Source: Micromonospora foliorum (GTDB lineage: Bacteria; Actinomycetota; Actinomycetes; Mycobacteriales; Micromonosporaceae). Taken from it: a DNA stretch of 64,000 nucleotides. The stretch is taken from positions 1-64,000 of the forward strand of contig NZ_JAKKFF010000045.1 of the NCBI RefSeq assembly GCF_022229015.1. The letters run 5' to 3'. A program made the translations under genes and the position numbers. How positions within the stretch are numbered: position 1 is the stretch's first letter; each line of letters starts with the position of its first letter. Shown here in pieces: positions 35,589-45,220 of this stretch. A model generated the notes under the pieces. That model made no database searches. It saw only the letters and a program-made list of their open reading frames with translations, and was not told the DNA's origin.

Positions 35589-36431
35589 TCAGATCTCGGG
35601 ATAGCCGATCAACCGTCTGGCCTCGCCCAGGAGCGGGGATCGCGTCAGCGGACGCCCGTCGATTTCGGTGGCGGCCAGGATCCCGCTCAGTGACCCGGTC
35701 AGCCACACGCCGTCCGCGTGCACCAACTCGTCGGGGGTCACCAGGGCCTCGTCGGTGCCCAAGCCGAGTGCGGCCGCCTGCCCGATGAGCGCGCCCGATG
35801 TGGTGCCGGCGATGATGCCCGACCAGTCCGGCACGGTGAACATGGTCGAGGACCGGATCCAGACCAGGTTGAAGCTGGGGCACTCCAGCGCGTAGCCATC
35901 GGAACTGAGCCAGAGCATTTCCTGAGCGCCCCGGCTGGCGGCCCACCGCTGGCTGGCGGTGTGCACGGCGTACGACAGGGACTTCACGCCGCCCAACAGC
36001 CACGGGGCCTTCGCGCGTTCGCGGACCGGGAACCCGACGGTGCCCGTGACGAGACGAAGGCCGCGCTTCCGGTTGACCGACGTCCAGGGCGGCACGGGCT
36101 CCACGGTGGTGAAGATGGTGGGCCGGCCAGTGCCGGCTCGCCCCCGGGTGCACACCAGGCGTTGGACCGCCTCGACATCGCGGGGCCAGGCCGCCGCGAC
36201 GTCGAGGACGAAGGTGCGCAGCGCGTCCAGCTCCGGTAGCGGCAGCGCCAGGCTGAGCGCCGATCGGGACATCCGGTTCAGGTGGGCGGGTAGCAGTACG
36301 GGCTCGCCAGCAGCCAGGAGCCACGCCTCGAACGCCCCGTCGCCACGCAGCAGCCCCGGGTCGTCGGCATGGACGATCGGCGCGGCCGGCTCGACCAGGC
36401 CGATGCCGAAAACTGCCACAAGCCGGTCCAT
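35589..36431 (-). CDS. Class IV PLP enzyme (aminodeoxychorismate lyase / branched-chain or D-amino acid aminotransferase family)
   Basis: A 280-residue fold-type IV PLP enzyme. The segment GGVKSLSYAVH carries the Schiff-base Lys (about 150). GAFEAWLLAAG near the N-terminus and RLVCTRGRAG correspond to the substrate-loop strands; ALECPSFNLVWI and GIIAGTTSGALI bind the PLP phosphate. Sequence alone cannot choose between 4-amino-4-deoxychorismate lyase and an aminotransferase. ATG was preferred because AAGGAG lies 10 bases before it; a GTG 21 bases upstream lacks one. It is divergent from the DUF1611 gene. Confidence 0.82.
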   Translation of the reverse strand: MDRLVAVFGIGLVEPAAPIVHADDPGLLRGDGAFEAWLLAAGEPVLLPAHLNRMSRSALSLALPLPELDALRTFVLDVAAAWPRDVEAVQRLVCTRGRAGTGRPTIFTTVEPVPPWTSVNRKRGLRLVTGTVGFPVRERAKAPWLLGGVKSLSYAVHTASQRWAASRGAQEMLWLSSDGYALECPSFNLVWIRSSTMFTVPDWSGIIAGTTSGALIGQAAALGLGTDEALVTPDELVHADGVWLTGSLSGILAATEIDGRPLTRSPLLGEARRLIGYPEI

Positions 36432-36589
36432 TGCCGACCACTCCTTCGCCACTGCCAGGAGTGTGCGTACAGCCCTGACATGCCCTCGATCGGAGCGCCG
36501 CCGCCGCCGAGTGCGCCGCTCGGCCGCATTGCCGCTGGCCTATGCTATGACAGGCCCCAGCCACTTCGCGCTCAGCAAATTGGTGACTG

Positions 36590-37678
36590 ATGGAAGCACC
36601 CACTGGGAACATGGAAGCGACTTCCTCCGCTCTGGATCCCGTTGCCGTCTGGACCGATGGTCGGCTGGGTCTGCCTGGCACCAAGACGGCGTCCGGCCTG
36701 ATCCTGACCGGCACGCGGTGGACGGTCGCCTGCGTGGTGGACGCACGCCACGCCGGCGCCGATGCCGGCGTGGTCCTCGGCGTCGGGCCGCTTGGCGTGC
36801 CCGTGGTGCCGGATCTCGCCGCCGCTTCGCGAGCCGGTGCCCGTAGCGTGGTGATCGGCGTCAACTCGATGGACGCGCACACGGTCGTCCCCGCCCGGCT
36901 GAAGGCCGTGGCCGTCGACGTGGTCCGGCACGGGCTCAACGTCATCTGCAGCACACACGCCCGGCTGAACGACGATCCGGACCTGGTCGCCTTGGCCACT
37001 GCGGCCGGTGTCGAATTGGTCGACGTGCGGGGCGACGGCCCCCGGGAAACGCTCTCGGCCGACCTGTCGGTTGACGCGACGGTGCTGCTGACGACCGGCA
37101 CCGACTGCGCCGTCGGAAAGATGACGACGGCCCTCGCGGTACACCGCGAGGCGCTCTCCCGGGGCATGCGTAGCGCCGTTTTGGCGACCGGGCAGATCGC
37201 GGCCATGTGTGGCGCGGACGCGGTGGTGCAGGTCGACCGCATCTTCGCGGACTTCATCACCGGCTCCGTGCAGCGTGCCGTCCACCGCCTGGCCGACGCG
37301 GGGCACGAACTGGTTGTCGTCGAGGGGCAGGCGGCGACGCTGCACCGCGTCTACGGTGGCAACTCGGTCAACCTCCTCTATGGAGCGGCGCCAGACGCGA
37401 TCATCATGTGCCACGACACCGATCGTCAGGTCCGGGCGATGTTCCCCGGGCTGCCGGTCCCGCCGGTGACCGACGAACTCCAGACGATCGCGGACCTTTG
37501 TCGCCGAGTCGGCATTGCCGCCACGCTGGCCGGGTTCTCGGTCTTCGGTGGCAGCCCGTTCCACGAGGGGGATCGCTATCCCGTGCCGGTGGTCGACACC
37601 CGGGCCTCCGGTGCCGCCGCCATCCTGCTGGACTCCGTCCTGCGGCTGACTCGGCACACCGAGCGCGACCGACGATGA
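36590..37678 (+). CDS. DUF1611 (DgcN-type) P-loop protein
   Basis: A 362-residue protein with a Rossmann-like N-terminal half (VVIGVNSMDAHTVVPARL) and a P-loop half: TTGTDCAVGKMTTAL at 168-182, then VVEGQAATLHRVYGG and DAIIMCHDTDRQVRAMFPG, all DUF1611 landmarks. Characterised relatives (DgcN) act with an epimerase in D-glutamate breakdown. Here no epimerase is present; the divergent neighbour is a class IV PLP enzyme, a family that includes D-amino acid aminotransferases, so an amino-acid role is plausible but inferred. A second ATG 21 bases downstream is an alternative start. Confidence 0.8.
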   Translation: MEAPTGNMEATSSALDPVAVWTDGRLGLPGTKTASGLILTGTRWTVACVVDARHAGADAGVVLGVGPLGVPVVPDLAAASRAGARSVVIGVNSMDAHTVVPARLKAVAVDVVRHGLNVICSTHARLNDDPDLVALATAAGVELVDVRGDGPRETLSADLSVDATVLLTTGTDCAVGKMTTALAVHREALSRGMRSAVLATGQIAAMCGADAVVQVDRIFADFITGSVQRAVHRLADAGHELVVVEGQAATLHRVYGGNSVNLLYGAAPDAIIMCHDTDRQVRAMFPGLPVPPVTDELQTIADLCRRVGIAATLAGFSVFGGSPFHEGDRYPVPVVDTRASGAAAILLDSVLRLTRHTERDRR

Positions 37679-37682
37679 GGGG

Positions 37683-40600
37683 TCACTGCTGCCCGGGCGA
37701 TTCGTCCGGCAGAGAGAGCATGTGCGACTGACGTTCGCCCGCGGACAGATTTCGGAACACCCGGTGCCGGGCTCGGCTCCGAAGGTCGTCAATGTCGGGC
37801 TGAACCGGCCAGAGTCGGGCCGACTTGTCCAGCGAGGCGGTGAGCAGCGTCTGCCCGTCGGCCGACCAGGCGACCGACGTCACCCGATCCACGTGTACGC
37901 CGACCACCCGCGGCTCCGCGTCGTCCAGCGCGCTCCAGACCCGGACGGTGCGGTCGTAGGAGCCGGTGGCGATCTGGTCGCCGGACGGCGACCAGGCGAC
38001 CGTTCGTACCCGCCCTTCGTGGCCTTCCAGGGTCCGGATGTGCCGGCCGGTGCGGGGTGCCCAAATCCGGGAGGTCCAGTCCGCGGAGCAGGTGACGACG
38101 AACTGTTCGTCCGGCGACCAGGCCACGCCGTCCACCCAGTTGTGGTGGCCGCGAAGGACGGCGAGTTCCTCGCCGGTGGAGCTGTCCCAGACCCGGGCGG
38201 TACGGTCGTCCGAGGTCGTGGCGATCATCCGCCCACTCGGCGACCAGGCGACGCGGACCACCCAGTCGCTGTGGCCGCGCAGTTGCAGCAGTCGACGGCC
38301 GGTCGTGGCGTTCCAGATCGAGGCCGTGCCGTCCCGGCAGGCCGTGGCGATCCGCGTGTTGTCCGGAGCCCACATGAGGCCCTCGCAGATCGTCTCTTCG
38401 TCCAGCCGGCGGTATGGCTGGAGGCTGTCCGGGCGCCACAGTTGCACCGAGCCGTCGTTCGAGCACGAGCCGAGGCGCTGCCCGTCGGGTGCCCACGCCA
38501 CCCCCCAGACGGTGCCGGCGTGCCCGGTGAAGGTGCTGCCGACCCCGGACGCCACGTTCCAGACCCGGACCGACCCGTCGTCCGAGGCGGTCGCGACCCG
38601 GGACCCGTCCGCGGCCCACGCCGCCGCGCGGACCCCGCCGGTGTGCCCGGTGAACGCCTGTCGTTCGGCGCCGCGGGGCAGTATCGACCAGACCCGCGCG
38701 GTGTGATCGCTGGAGGCCGAGGCGAGCGCGGTGCCGTCGGGTGACCAGGCCACGCCCCACACGGCGTCCTCGTGACCGCGCAGCGCGGCGACCTCCCGGG
38801 CGTCGCTGACGTCCCAGATCCGTACGGTGCGGTCGCTGGAGGCGGAGGCCAGCGACCGTCCGTCGGGTGACCAGGACACGTCCCAGACGAAATCGGTGTG
38901 CCCACGGATCAGCAGCAGTTGACGGCCGTCGGTGACATCCCAGATCCGGATCGTCTGGTCGCCCGAGGCCGTGGCGAGCCGTCGCCCGTCCGGGCACCAC
39001 GACAGGCCCTCGATGAAGTCGGTGTGCCCCCGCAGCACGGTCTGCTGCTCACCGGTGGCGAAGTCCCACACGACGGCGGTGCGGTCGTGCGACGTTGAGG
39101 CGAGCAGCGTGCCGTCCGGTGACCAGGCGAGACCGTAGACGTCGCCGGTGTGCCCGCGCAGGGTCGCCGTGTGGTCGCCGGTGTCCGTCCGCCACACGTG
39201 GATGTGGTGGTCCTGTGCGCCTGCGGCGACGTGCTCGCCGTCCGGCGACCAGGCCATGCCACGGATCAGGTCGTCGGCGCCGTAGAGGGTCGGCGGCGGG
39301 TCGTCCGCGCCCACCCGCCACAACTTGACCGTACGGTCCCGGGAACCGCTCGCGACGCGGCGCGAGTCGGGTGCCCAGGCGATGGCCTCCACCATGGCGT
39401 CGTGACCGGTGAACTCGGCGATCGTCCGGCCGGAGTCGGGGTCCCACACGCGGATGGAGTTGTCCCGGGAGCCGGTGGCGATCAGGCGGCCGTCCGGGGA
39501 CCAGGCGATCGACCGTACGGTGTCGGTGTGCCCGGAGAGCACCCGTCGCAGGTGGCTGAAGGCGAGCGCGGACATGAGGGCGCGTTCGATCAGCGGCGTG
39601 ATGGGCGCCTCGGCGATCGCCGCGATGGAAAGCAGGATCGACAGCTCCGGGAACCGTTCGGCATTGGCGAGGACGTACCGGCCGATGTTCTCCGACACGC
39701 GACGCAGGAAGGCCAGGTCCCGGCGCTTCGACTGCTCGATCAGGGCCCGGACCACCTCGCTCGCCTGGCCGAGTGCCTCCAGGCCGGTGAGCCACTGCTC
39801 GGCCAGCACCAGCCGCTGCCCGGTCAGGAGGTAGTCGTCGCTGCGCCCGGAGTGCTGCCAGTCGGCGGCCCACCGCTCCAACTCGGAGCGCCGACGGAGG
39901 TGCTCGGCGCGCGTCTCGACCTCCTGCCGCAGCGGCGCCCAGAGTCGGAACAGCGACTCGTGCGCCACCTCCACGACCGGTTCGCCGTCCTGGACCTTGC
40001 TGACCAGCAGCCTCGCGTCGACGAAAGCGGCGACGATACGGCGCTGCTCGGAGCTCAGCTCCCGAAGAGCTACCGGTCGTTTGGTCGCCTCGCTCGAGTC
40101 GAGCGAGACGAACCGCAGCAGGGTCGTCAGGATCGGGGCGATGCCGCCTTCCCCGCGTAGCTCGGTGACGACCTGGTCGGCCTGCCGGGTGAGTGCGCCA
40201 CCGACCCCGCCGGTGGCGAGGTAGGCCTTCAGGCTCACCGCGGCTCCGGGCCGGACCTCGAAGAAGAGCTCCTGCAACAGGTACGCCAACAGCGGCAGCG
40301 CGTCGGTCGTGCCGACGTCGGCGATGATCCGGTTGACGACCAACGGCTCGAACGTCATGCCGGCGATCCGGGCCGGCTCCTCGATGATGGCAGTGAGGTA
40401 CTCCGTCTTGATGGCACCGATCGCGACGGGGTTCTGAAACAGCGCCGCCATGTCGCTGTCGAGGAACTGCGCGAGGTATTCGATGCGCATGCTGGCGATC
40501 ACCGACAACCGGGAGTCGGCGGCCAACAGGCGCTCGACGATCTCGAGGAACAGGTGCCGATCGCTCTCGCCGGAGAGCGTGAACAGCTCCTCCAACTGGT

Positions 40601-41252
40601 CGATCACCAAGAGCACGTGGCCGAACCGGCGTCCCATTCCTCGGCGGATCTCGGCGACGTAGTTCGCCGCGCTGACCGGGTTTTCGCGTATCGCCCGGAC
40701 AATGACCGGTATGGCGACCGGCTCCGGGAGCGCCTCGGTGATGGCCTTGGCCAGATTCGTCACCGGTGCGCTGCCCGGATTGATCGTGGGCAGGTTGATC
40801 CACCGCCGGGTCTTGAGCGTCGGAACGACACCTGCCTGCACGAGCGAGGACTTCCCGCCGCCGGACGCGCCAACCACCACCAGCAGCCGCTCCCGAGGGT
40901 CCGCCGAAGCGGCGAGCATCCGCCGGACGATGTCCGAGATCTGCTGGTCCCGACCGAAGAAGACGGCCGAGTCCTCCTCCCGGAAGGGCTCCAACCCCGG
41001 GTACGGCGGCCGGCGCGGGTCCCAGTCGGAGCGTTTCGCCTTGGGATTCGCCGCCACGTGGAGAACGACCTGCCCGACGACGAGGAGAACCACGATCACG
41101 ACGAACGCCGGAATCGCCACAGACTGCAGGACCCGCAAATAGGTGGGCGGTTCGCTCAGGTTCGTCAGATAGTTGCCGATCAGACCGAGCAGGCTCGTGG
41201 CCAGAATCAGCGCGACATTGAGATACAGCGCGAGTGCACGTTGTCTCTTCAC
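37683..41252 (-). CDS. Membrane-anchored STAND-type NTPase with 14 WD40 repeats
   Basis: A 1189-residue signalling scaffold. Two membrane helices at about 9-28 and 42-66. Then PYPGLEPFREEDSAVFFGRD, the hallmark opening of novel STAND NTPases, Walker A VVGASGGGKSS at 127-137 and Walker B LLVIDQLEELF near 215. A helical region follows to about 570. WD40 repeats then run to the end; I count 14 (each with H-x5-V-x3-W-S-x-DG), enough for two seven-bladed propellers. Such proteins sense a ligand with the propeller and oligomerise by NTP binding. The GTG has CGGAG 6 bases upstream. No separate effector domain is seen. Confidence 0.9.
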   Translation of the reverse strand: MKRQRALALYLNVALILATSLLGLIGNYLTNLSEPPTYLRVLQSVAIPAFVVIVVLLVVGQVVLHVAANPKAKRSDWDPRRPPYPGLEPFREEDSAVFFGRDQQISDIVRRMLAASADPRERLLVVVGASGGGKSSLVQAGVVPTLKTRRWINLPTINPGSAPVTNLAKAITEALPEPVAIPVIVRAIRENPVSAANYVAEIRRGMGRRFGHVLLVIDQLEELFTLSGESDRHLFLEIVERLLAADSRLSVIASMRIEYLAQFLDSDMAALFQNPVAIGAIKTEYLTAIIEEPARIAGMTFEPLVVNRIIADVGTTDALPLLAYLLQELFFEVRPGAAVSLKAYLATGGVGGALTRQADQVVTELRGEGGIAPILTTLLRFVSLDSSEATKRPVALRELSSEQRRIVAAFVDARLLVSKVQDGEPVVEVAHESLFRLWAPLRQEVETRAEHLRRRSELERWAADWQHSGRSDDYLLTGQRLVLAEQWLTGLEALGQASEVVRALIEQSKRRDLAFLRRVSENIGRYVLANAERFPELSILLSIAAIAEAPITPLIERALMSALAFSHLRRVLSGHTDTVRSIAWSPDGRLIATGSRDNSIRVWDPDSGRTIAEFTGHDAMVEAIAWAPDSRRVASGSRDRTVKLWRVGADDPPPTLYGADDLIRGMAWSPDGEHVAAGAQDHHIHVWRTDTGDHTATLRGHTGDVYGLAWSPDGTLLASTSHDRTAVVWDFATGEQQTVLRGHTDFIEGLSWCPDGRRLATASGDQTIRIWDVTDGRQLLLIRGHTDFVWDVSWSPDGRSLASASSDRTVRIWDVSDAREVAALRGHEDAVWGVAWSPDGTALASASSDHTARVWSILPRGAERQAFTGHTGGVRAAAWAADGSRVATASDDGSVRVWNVASGVGSTFTGHAGTVWGVAWAPDGQRLGSCSNDGSVQLWRPDSLQPYRRLDEETICEGLMWAPDNTRIATACRDGTASIWNATTGRRLLQLRGHSDWVVRVAWSPSGRMIATTSDDRTARVWDSSTGEELAVLRGHHNWVDGVAWSPDEQFVVTCSADWTSRIWAPRTGRHIRTLEGHEGRVRTVAWSPSGDQIATGSYDRTVRVWSALDDAEPRVVGVHVDRVTSVAWSADGQTLLTASLDKSARLWPVQPDIDDLRSRARHRVFRNLSAGERQSHMLSLPDESPGQQ

Positions 41253-41445
41253 GCCGACTCCGAGTCCAACAGGACGTGCCCCAGAGGCGAACCCCGTGCC
41301 GCCGTCGTCAGTGCACCGGGAGCCGAGAATGCGTACGCCTCGCTCATGGTATCGCTTCGATGTGCCAGCGGCGCAAGGCGACATGTGTCGCCAAGCCGTC
41401 CTGGGCGCCCTGGCCGACACGGCACCCGGTGGGCGGCAGACCGTG

Positions 41446-42219
41446 TCAGCGAGCGGTCCCGCCGTTGTGTCGGATCCGGCAGCGCCGGCCAAACTCGGCC
41501 AGGAGAGCCAGGTCCAGCGGGCTGCGGGCGGTGTGCTGTTCGAAGTGCCATTGAACGCCGAGCACGAACCGGTGTGGCCGGTCGACGGCGATGGCTTCGA
41601 TCACGCCGTCGGGCGCGACCGCTTCGATGCCGACGCTGGTCGGCAGCCGGTCGACGATCTGCGAGTGTTGGGAGTTGACCATGAACTCCGCGTCGGGCGG
41701 CTGGCCGAGCAGATTGGCGAGGTGGCCGTCGGGGATGAGGGTGACCGGGTGGGCCGGGCCCCACCGGTCGTCGTTCTCATCGGGTAGCCGACGGTGGCTA
41801 CCGGTGGGATCGGTCTCGCGCAGCAGCCCGCCGCTGTGCACGGCGATCTCCTGCATCCCCCGGCAGCTGCCCAGCACCGGTAGGTCGGGCAGGTGGGCCG
41901 CGGCGGCGAGCAGCGCGCCGGCGACGGCATCGCGCGCAGGGTCGTAGGCGCGGTCCGGCTGGATCGGTGTGGTGGTGTCGAAACTGGCCGGGTGCAGGAA
42001 GGACGGACCACCGGGCAGTACGAGGCCGTCGAGGACCGACAGGATGGCGCCGGCATTGTCCGGCTCGGTGGCCGGGATCAGAACGGCGGCAACGTCGGCA
42101 TGCCGAGCGAGTTGACGTACGACCGTCCTGTTGACGTGTGAGTAGGTGGTGCCGGTGGCGCTCTGACTGCTACAGGCAAGCACGCCGACGACGGGTGCGC
42201 TACCTGTTGGTGATCTCAC
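41446..42219 (-). CDS. Class I glutamine amidotransferase-like / gamma-glutamyl-gamma-aminobutyrate hydrolase family (PuuD-like)
   Basis: A 257-residue single-domain hydrolase. Nucleophile Cys119 in VLGSCRGMQEIAVHSGG; the partner His is in FMVNSQHSQIV and the C-terminal VLGVQWHFE. The opening VVGVLACSS is family-typical. Members cleave gamma-glutamyl amide bonds (for example gamma-Glu-GABA). The GTG start was chosen because homology begins right after it and GAGAGG lies upstream; the open frame extends another 57 codons without family similarity. It is divergent from the ATP-grasp gene 104 bases away, suggesting shared control. Confidence 0.82.
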   Translation of the reverse strand: MRSPTGSAPVVGVLACSSQSATGTTYSHVNRTVVRQLARHADVAAVLIPATEPDNAGAILSVLDGLVLPGGPSFLHPASFDTTTPIQPDRAYDPARDAVAGALLAAAAHLPDLPVLGSCRGMQEIAVHSGGLLRETDPTGSHRRLPDENDDRWGPAHPVTLIPDGHLANLLGQPPDAEFMVNSQHSQIVDRLPTSVGIEAVAPDGVIEAIAVDRPHRFVLGVQWHFEQHTARSPLDLALLAEFGRRCRIRHNGGTAR

Positions 42220-42322
42220 GTGGTCAGCCTCTCGCCCTGACGCGACAAACGGCGGTGACCACGCGGCGGCGGGCGGTTCACTGCCATCGATGACCCCTCT
42301 ATCCTCGAGGCGACGGGAGCAG

Positions 42323-43798
42323 ATGGGAATACAGATGCGATCATCGCAATCCCGGAAAGGACCAGGTCCGCAGCGGCTGGCGGCGGACATTCTCCACGGC
42401 GACTCGGAACTACACGCGCAGAAGGAAGCGACGAAGGATCACGGGGCGTGGACCATCGCTCGGCGGGCTGTCCTGTTCGACGACTACAGCGCAATCCGAC
42501 TCATGAATCAGATCCCGTATCCGGACGGGTTTCAACTCAGAGCCCGGCTGCGCGCCGGAGGCGACGACATCATCGTCTGTCGGCCACGGCCACCAGCGGG
42601 ATTCGACGAGTACTACTCAGGGCGCCTCGGGCTGGGTGATCCGGTCTGGTTGCATCCCGACTCCGCGACCGACCTGTGTTCGGCGGCGTGGAGCGACAGC
42701 CGTATATCGGCGGCCCTGGTCGAGGCCGCTCGCGGCGGCGCTTATCTGCATCCTTACCACGCGTCCGAGGCGGCGTGGCAGCTCGCTGATCGCCTGTCCC
42801 GTGCCGCCCATGTGTCGGTGCCAGTGCTCGGGCCGCCGGCCCGCTTGTGTCAGTTGGCGAATGACAAGTCCTGGTTCCTCAGTACGGTCGCGGACCTGCT
42901 CGGCGCCGAGGCCATCCCCCGGCTGCGGGTGACGCGCCGCCTCGCCGACGTCCCGGCCGCAATCGAGGAGATCTCCCGACACTCGCCCAAACTCGCCGTA
43001 CGGATACCGGATTCCGCCGGCGGTCTGGGCATGCGCGTCTTCGCCACTGACGTCCTGCGTCGACTCGATTGGCAGGCCCTCATTGCCTGGGCCGCTGACG
43101 TCTACCGCGATCTCGGTCTCCAAGATGACTCGGCCGTGCTGGTGACCAGCTGGGAGGAGACAATCGCCGCACCGAGCATCGAGGTGACGATAGCGCCGGG
43201 GGAGGGGGCGGCACCGATCTGCGGCCGGGTCATCGATCAGATCTTCACCGACGCCGACCGGTCCCAGTTCGGCGGCGGCGTCGCCGGCGCGCTTCCGCCC
43301 GAGATCGTGCGCCGCCTGCGCTCCCACGCTTCGACGATCGCGGTGCTCCTGCAAGCACTGGGATATCTCGGACGTCTGTCGTTCGACTTCATCGTCACCG
43401 GCCGGTCCTTCGCGGACGCGGACGTTCGGGTCGTCGACTGCAATGCCAGGTGGAGCGGCGGCTCGGTGCTGGGAGCCATGTTGGACCGCCTCTTTCCCAA
43501 CAGATCACGGCCGTACGCCTTCGGCGCCCTGCGGCATCCGCAGCTGCGTTCGATTCCGTTCGACGTCCTGATCGATCGTCTGGAAGGCAGGCTCTGGAAT
43601 CCGTCCACCGGGCGTGGTGATCTGCTCGTGCACAACGTCGGTCATCTCGCGGCGTCCGGGCGCGCCGACATCGTGGTGCTCGCGGACAGCGCCGAAACGG
43701 CCCGGCACCGCCTGGCAGACCTGTCCCGCTCGGTGGCGGACGGCACCGCCGCGCTGTTGCTCGCAGAAGACGCTGAAGCTGGCCCGGCTACCTCTTGA
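42323..43798 (+). CDS. ATP-grasp ligase-like protein
   Basis: About 491 residues. The N-terminal pre-ATP-grasp half contains LANDKSWFLSTVADLLGAEA, with the NDK motif seen in the PGM1-type peptide-ligase group. The ATP-grasp core shows KLAVRIPDSAGGLGMRVF (nucleotide-binding loop with Lys), SWEE, IEVTI and the metal-binding VVDCNARWSGGS. The family joins a carboxylate to an amine through an acyl phosphate. With a divergent gamma-glutamyl-amide hydrolase beside it, a make/break pair for an amino-acid conjugate is possible. ATG with GGGAG just upstream was preferred; one 33 bases upstream and one 12 bases downstream are alternatives. Confidence 0.72.
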   Translation: MGIQMRSSQSRKGPGPQRLAADILHGDSELHAQKEATKDHGAWTIARRAVLFDDYSAIRLMNQIPYPDGFQLRARLRAGGDDIIVCRPRPPAGFDEYYSGRLGLGDPVWLHPDSATDLCSAAWSDSRISAALVEAARGGAYLHPYHASEAAWQLADRLSRAAHVSVPVLGPPARLCQLANDKSWFLSTVADLLGAEAIPRLRVTRRLADVPAAIEEISRHSPKLAVRIPDSAGGLGMRVFATDVLRRLDWQALIAWAADVYRDLGLQDDSAVLVTSWEETIAAPSIEVTIAPGEGAAPICGRVIDQIFTDADRSQFGGGVAGALPPEIVRRLRSHASTIAVLLQALGYLGRLSFDFIVTGRSFADADVRVVDCNARWSGGSVLGAMLDRLFPNRSRPYAFGALRHPQLRSIPFDVLIDRLEGRLWNPSTGRGDLLVHNVGHLAASGRADIVVLADSAETARHRLADLSRSVADGTAALLLAEDAEAGPATS

Positions 43799-43888
43799 GC
43801 AGTTCGATGAGCACGTTGTCGGCCTGCGCCAGGATCGGCGGGCCGTACACCGGGGTGGCCAGGGCCCGCCGGCAGTGGTCGAGCTAGG
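43788..43888 (-). pseudogene. 3' remnant of an unidentified gene cut by the IS481 insertion
   Basis: A leftward open frame encodes RALATPVYGPPILAQADN and then VLIELLKR before its stop, which overlaps the end of the ATP-grasp gene by about 10 bases. It has protein-like composition but the family is not recognised. Its upstream part is missing because the IS481 target site lies here and ISL3 debris follows on the other side. Confidence 0.4.
43883..43888. repeat. Left 6-bp target duplication of the IS481 element
   Basis: gctagg, identical to 46324-46329 on the far side of the element. Confidence 0.8.
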
Positions 43889-44069
43889 TGTGCTGTCCAG
43901 GGACGTTGGTCAACCTGGTGATGGGTGGTAGGCCGCCGGTGGCGGTGTGGGGTCGGTGGTGATTGTAGTGATGTAGGAAGGCCGGCAAGGCTTTCCTTCG
44001 GGCTTGTTCGCAGCTGTAGAACCGGGCGATGGCCCAGCCGTCGGTCAGGGTCCGGTGGAACCGTTCGAT
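43884..44069 (-). pseudogene. IS481 transposase, C-terminal part
   Basis: Encodes IERFHRTLTDGWAIARFYS and then the HHYNHHRPHTATGGLPP ending of the rve integrase core, including the region of the third catalytic acidic residue (the Glu of IERFHR). It is the downstream half of the split gene; its TAG stop is formed by the target duplication outside the IS end. Confidence 0.88.
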
Positions 44070-44082
44070 GCTCCTATGTTCG

Positions 44083-45153
44083 TCAAGTCGTTGTGCGGGT
44101 CAGTGCGGCATAAATCTCGCGGGCTAAGTAGCGCTTCAAGCATCGGATGATCTCTCGCTTGCTGAGTCCTTCGCTGGTGCGACGTGCAAGATATGCCTTG
44201 GTCGGAGCGTGCCGGCGAAGTCGCGTGATGATGATCATGTAGAGAGCTCGGTTCGCTTCGCGGTCGCCTCCTCGGCTGAGACGGTGCCGTCCGGTGGTCC
44301 GGCCGCTGCTGGCTGGCTGCGGCGCGACACCGCAAAGGCGGGCGAAGGCAGCTTCGTGCTTGAGTCGCTCGGGGTTGTCTCCTGCGGTTACTAGCATCTG
44401 TCCGGCGCTGTCGGGACCCACTCCAGGCAGGGCCAGCAGCTGAGGCGCTGCCTGCTCGACCAGGGCGACGAGTTGCTTGTCCAGGGCCTTGATCTGCTGG
44501 TCCAGAGCAGTCCATCGTTGAGCCAGTTCACGTAAGGCTGTCTTTGCTCCCGCCAGGAGCAGGTGCTGTGGTGCCGCGACGAGTTGGACCAAGTCACTGG
44601 CCTCCGGACGTAGGCTGGCGCAGCGTTTGATCAGGTTCCGGCCGCTGAGGGTGCGTAGCTGTTCGCGGAGGGGGTCCGGAGCGGTGACAATGATCGCCTG
44701 AAGGGCGTTCATGGATTGAGTGCGAGCTTTGATCGCGGTGCTTCGCGTGATCCGCAGCATGCGGATCACCTCAACGGCTCCATCCTGAGTTTTCGGCTGT
44801 GCAGTGGCGACTTCGGATAGCACGCTGCGAGCGGCTTGCTCGGCATCGAGTTCGTCGTTCTTGCCCGCGAGGTGTCGTGCCTGCCGGTTGGGCCGGTTGA
44901 CGTCGATCACCTTGATGCCTCGGCGGCGCAGAAGACGCGCCAGGCCGGCCCCGTAACTGCCTGGGCCCTCGACACCTGCAACGCGGACCTGCCCTTGTCC
45001 GACAGCCCAGTCTAAAAGCTCGAGTTGGCCCTGTTCGGTGGCGACGAACTCGCGATGGTCGAGCAGGCGTCCGTGCGCGTCAATCGTCGCTGCGTGATGT
45101 GTGTGCTTGTGCGTGTCGACGCCGAGGATGACATCGACTGAACTGGTCGTCAT
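44083..45153 (-). CDS. IS110-family transposase (DEDD/RuvC-like recombinase)
   Basis: A 356-residue protein. The N-terminal DEDD domain has ILGVDTHKHTHHAATIDAHG (first Asp), VAGVEGPGSYGAGLARLL (Glu) and KNDELDAEQAARS (Asp pair). The C-terminal Transposase_20 domain has LLALPGVGPDSAGQML and AFARLCGVAPQPASSGRTTG with the Ser characteristic of IS110 recombinases. The ATG was chosen over an upstream frame opening because homology begins at VDVILGVDTHK and GGGAGC lies nearby. It is full length and apparently intact. Confidence 0.93.
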   Translation of the reverse strand: MTTSSVDVILGVDTHKHTHHAATIDAHGRLLDHREFVATEQGQLELLDWAVGQGQVRVAGVEGPGSYGAGLARLLRRRGIKVIDVNRPNRQARHLAGKNDELDAEQAARSVLSEVATAQPKTQDGAVEVIRMLRITRSTAIKARTQSMNALQAIIVTAPDPLREQLRTLSGRNLIKRCASLRPEASDLVQLVAAPQHLLLAGAKTALRELAQRWTALDQQIKALDKQLVALVEQAAPQLLALPGVGPDSAGQMLVTAGDNPERLKHEAAFARLCGVAPQPASSGRTTGRHRLSRGGDREANRALYMIIITRLRRHAPTKAYLARRTSEGLSKREIIRCLKRYLAREIYAALTRTTT

Positions 45154-45220
45154 GCTGGTCGTGCTCCCGTCGTCGACCGGTGGCGGAGAGACGACATCCC
45201 GGCCGGGTGGGCGGACAAGC

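Noticed and set aside
34759-37260. 833-codon leftward frame
   Set aside because: Antisense or out of frame to the aminotransferase and DUF1611 genes, Arg/Pro/Thr/Ala-rich, no recognisable domain.
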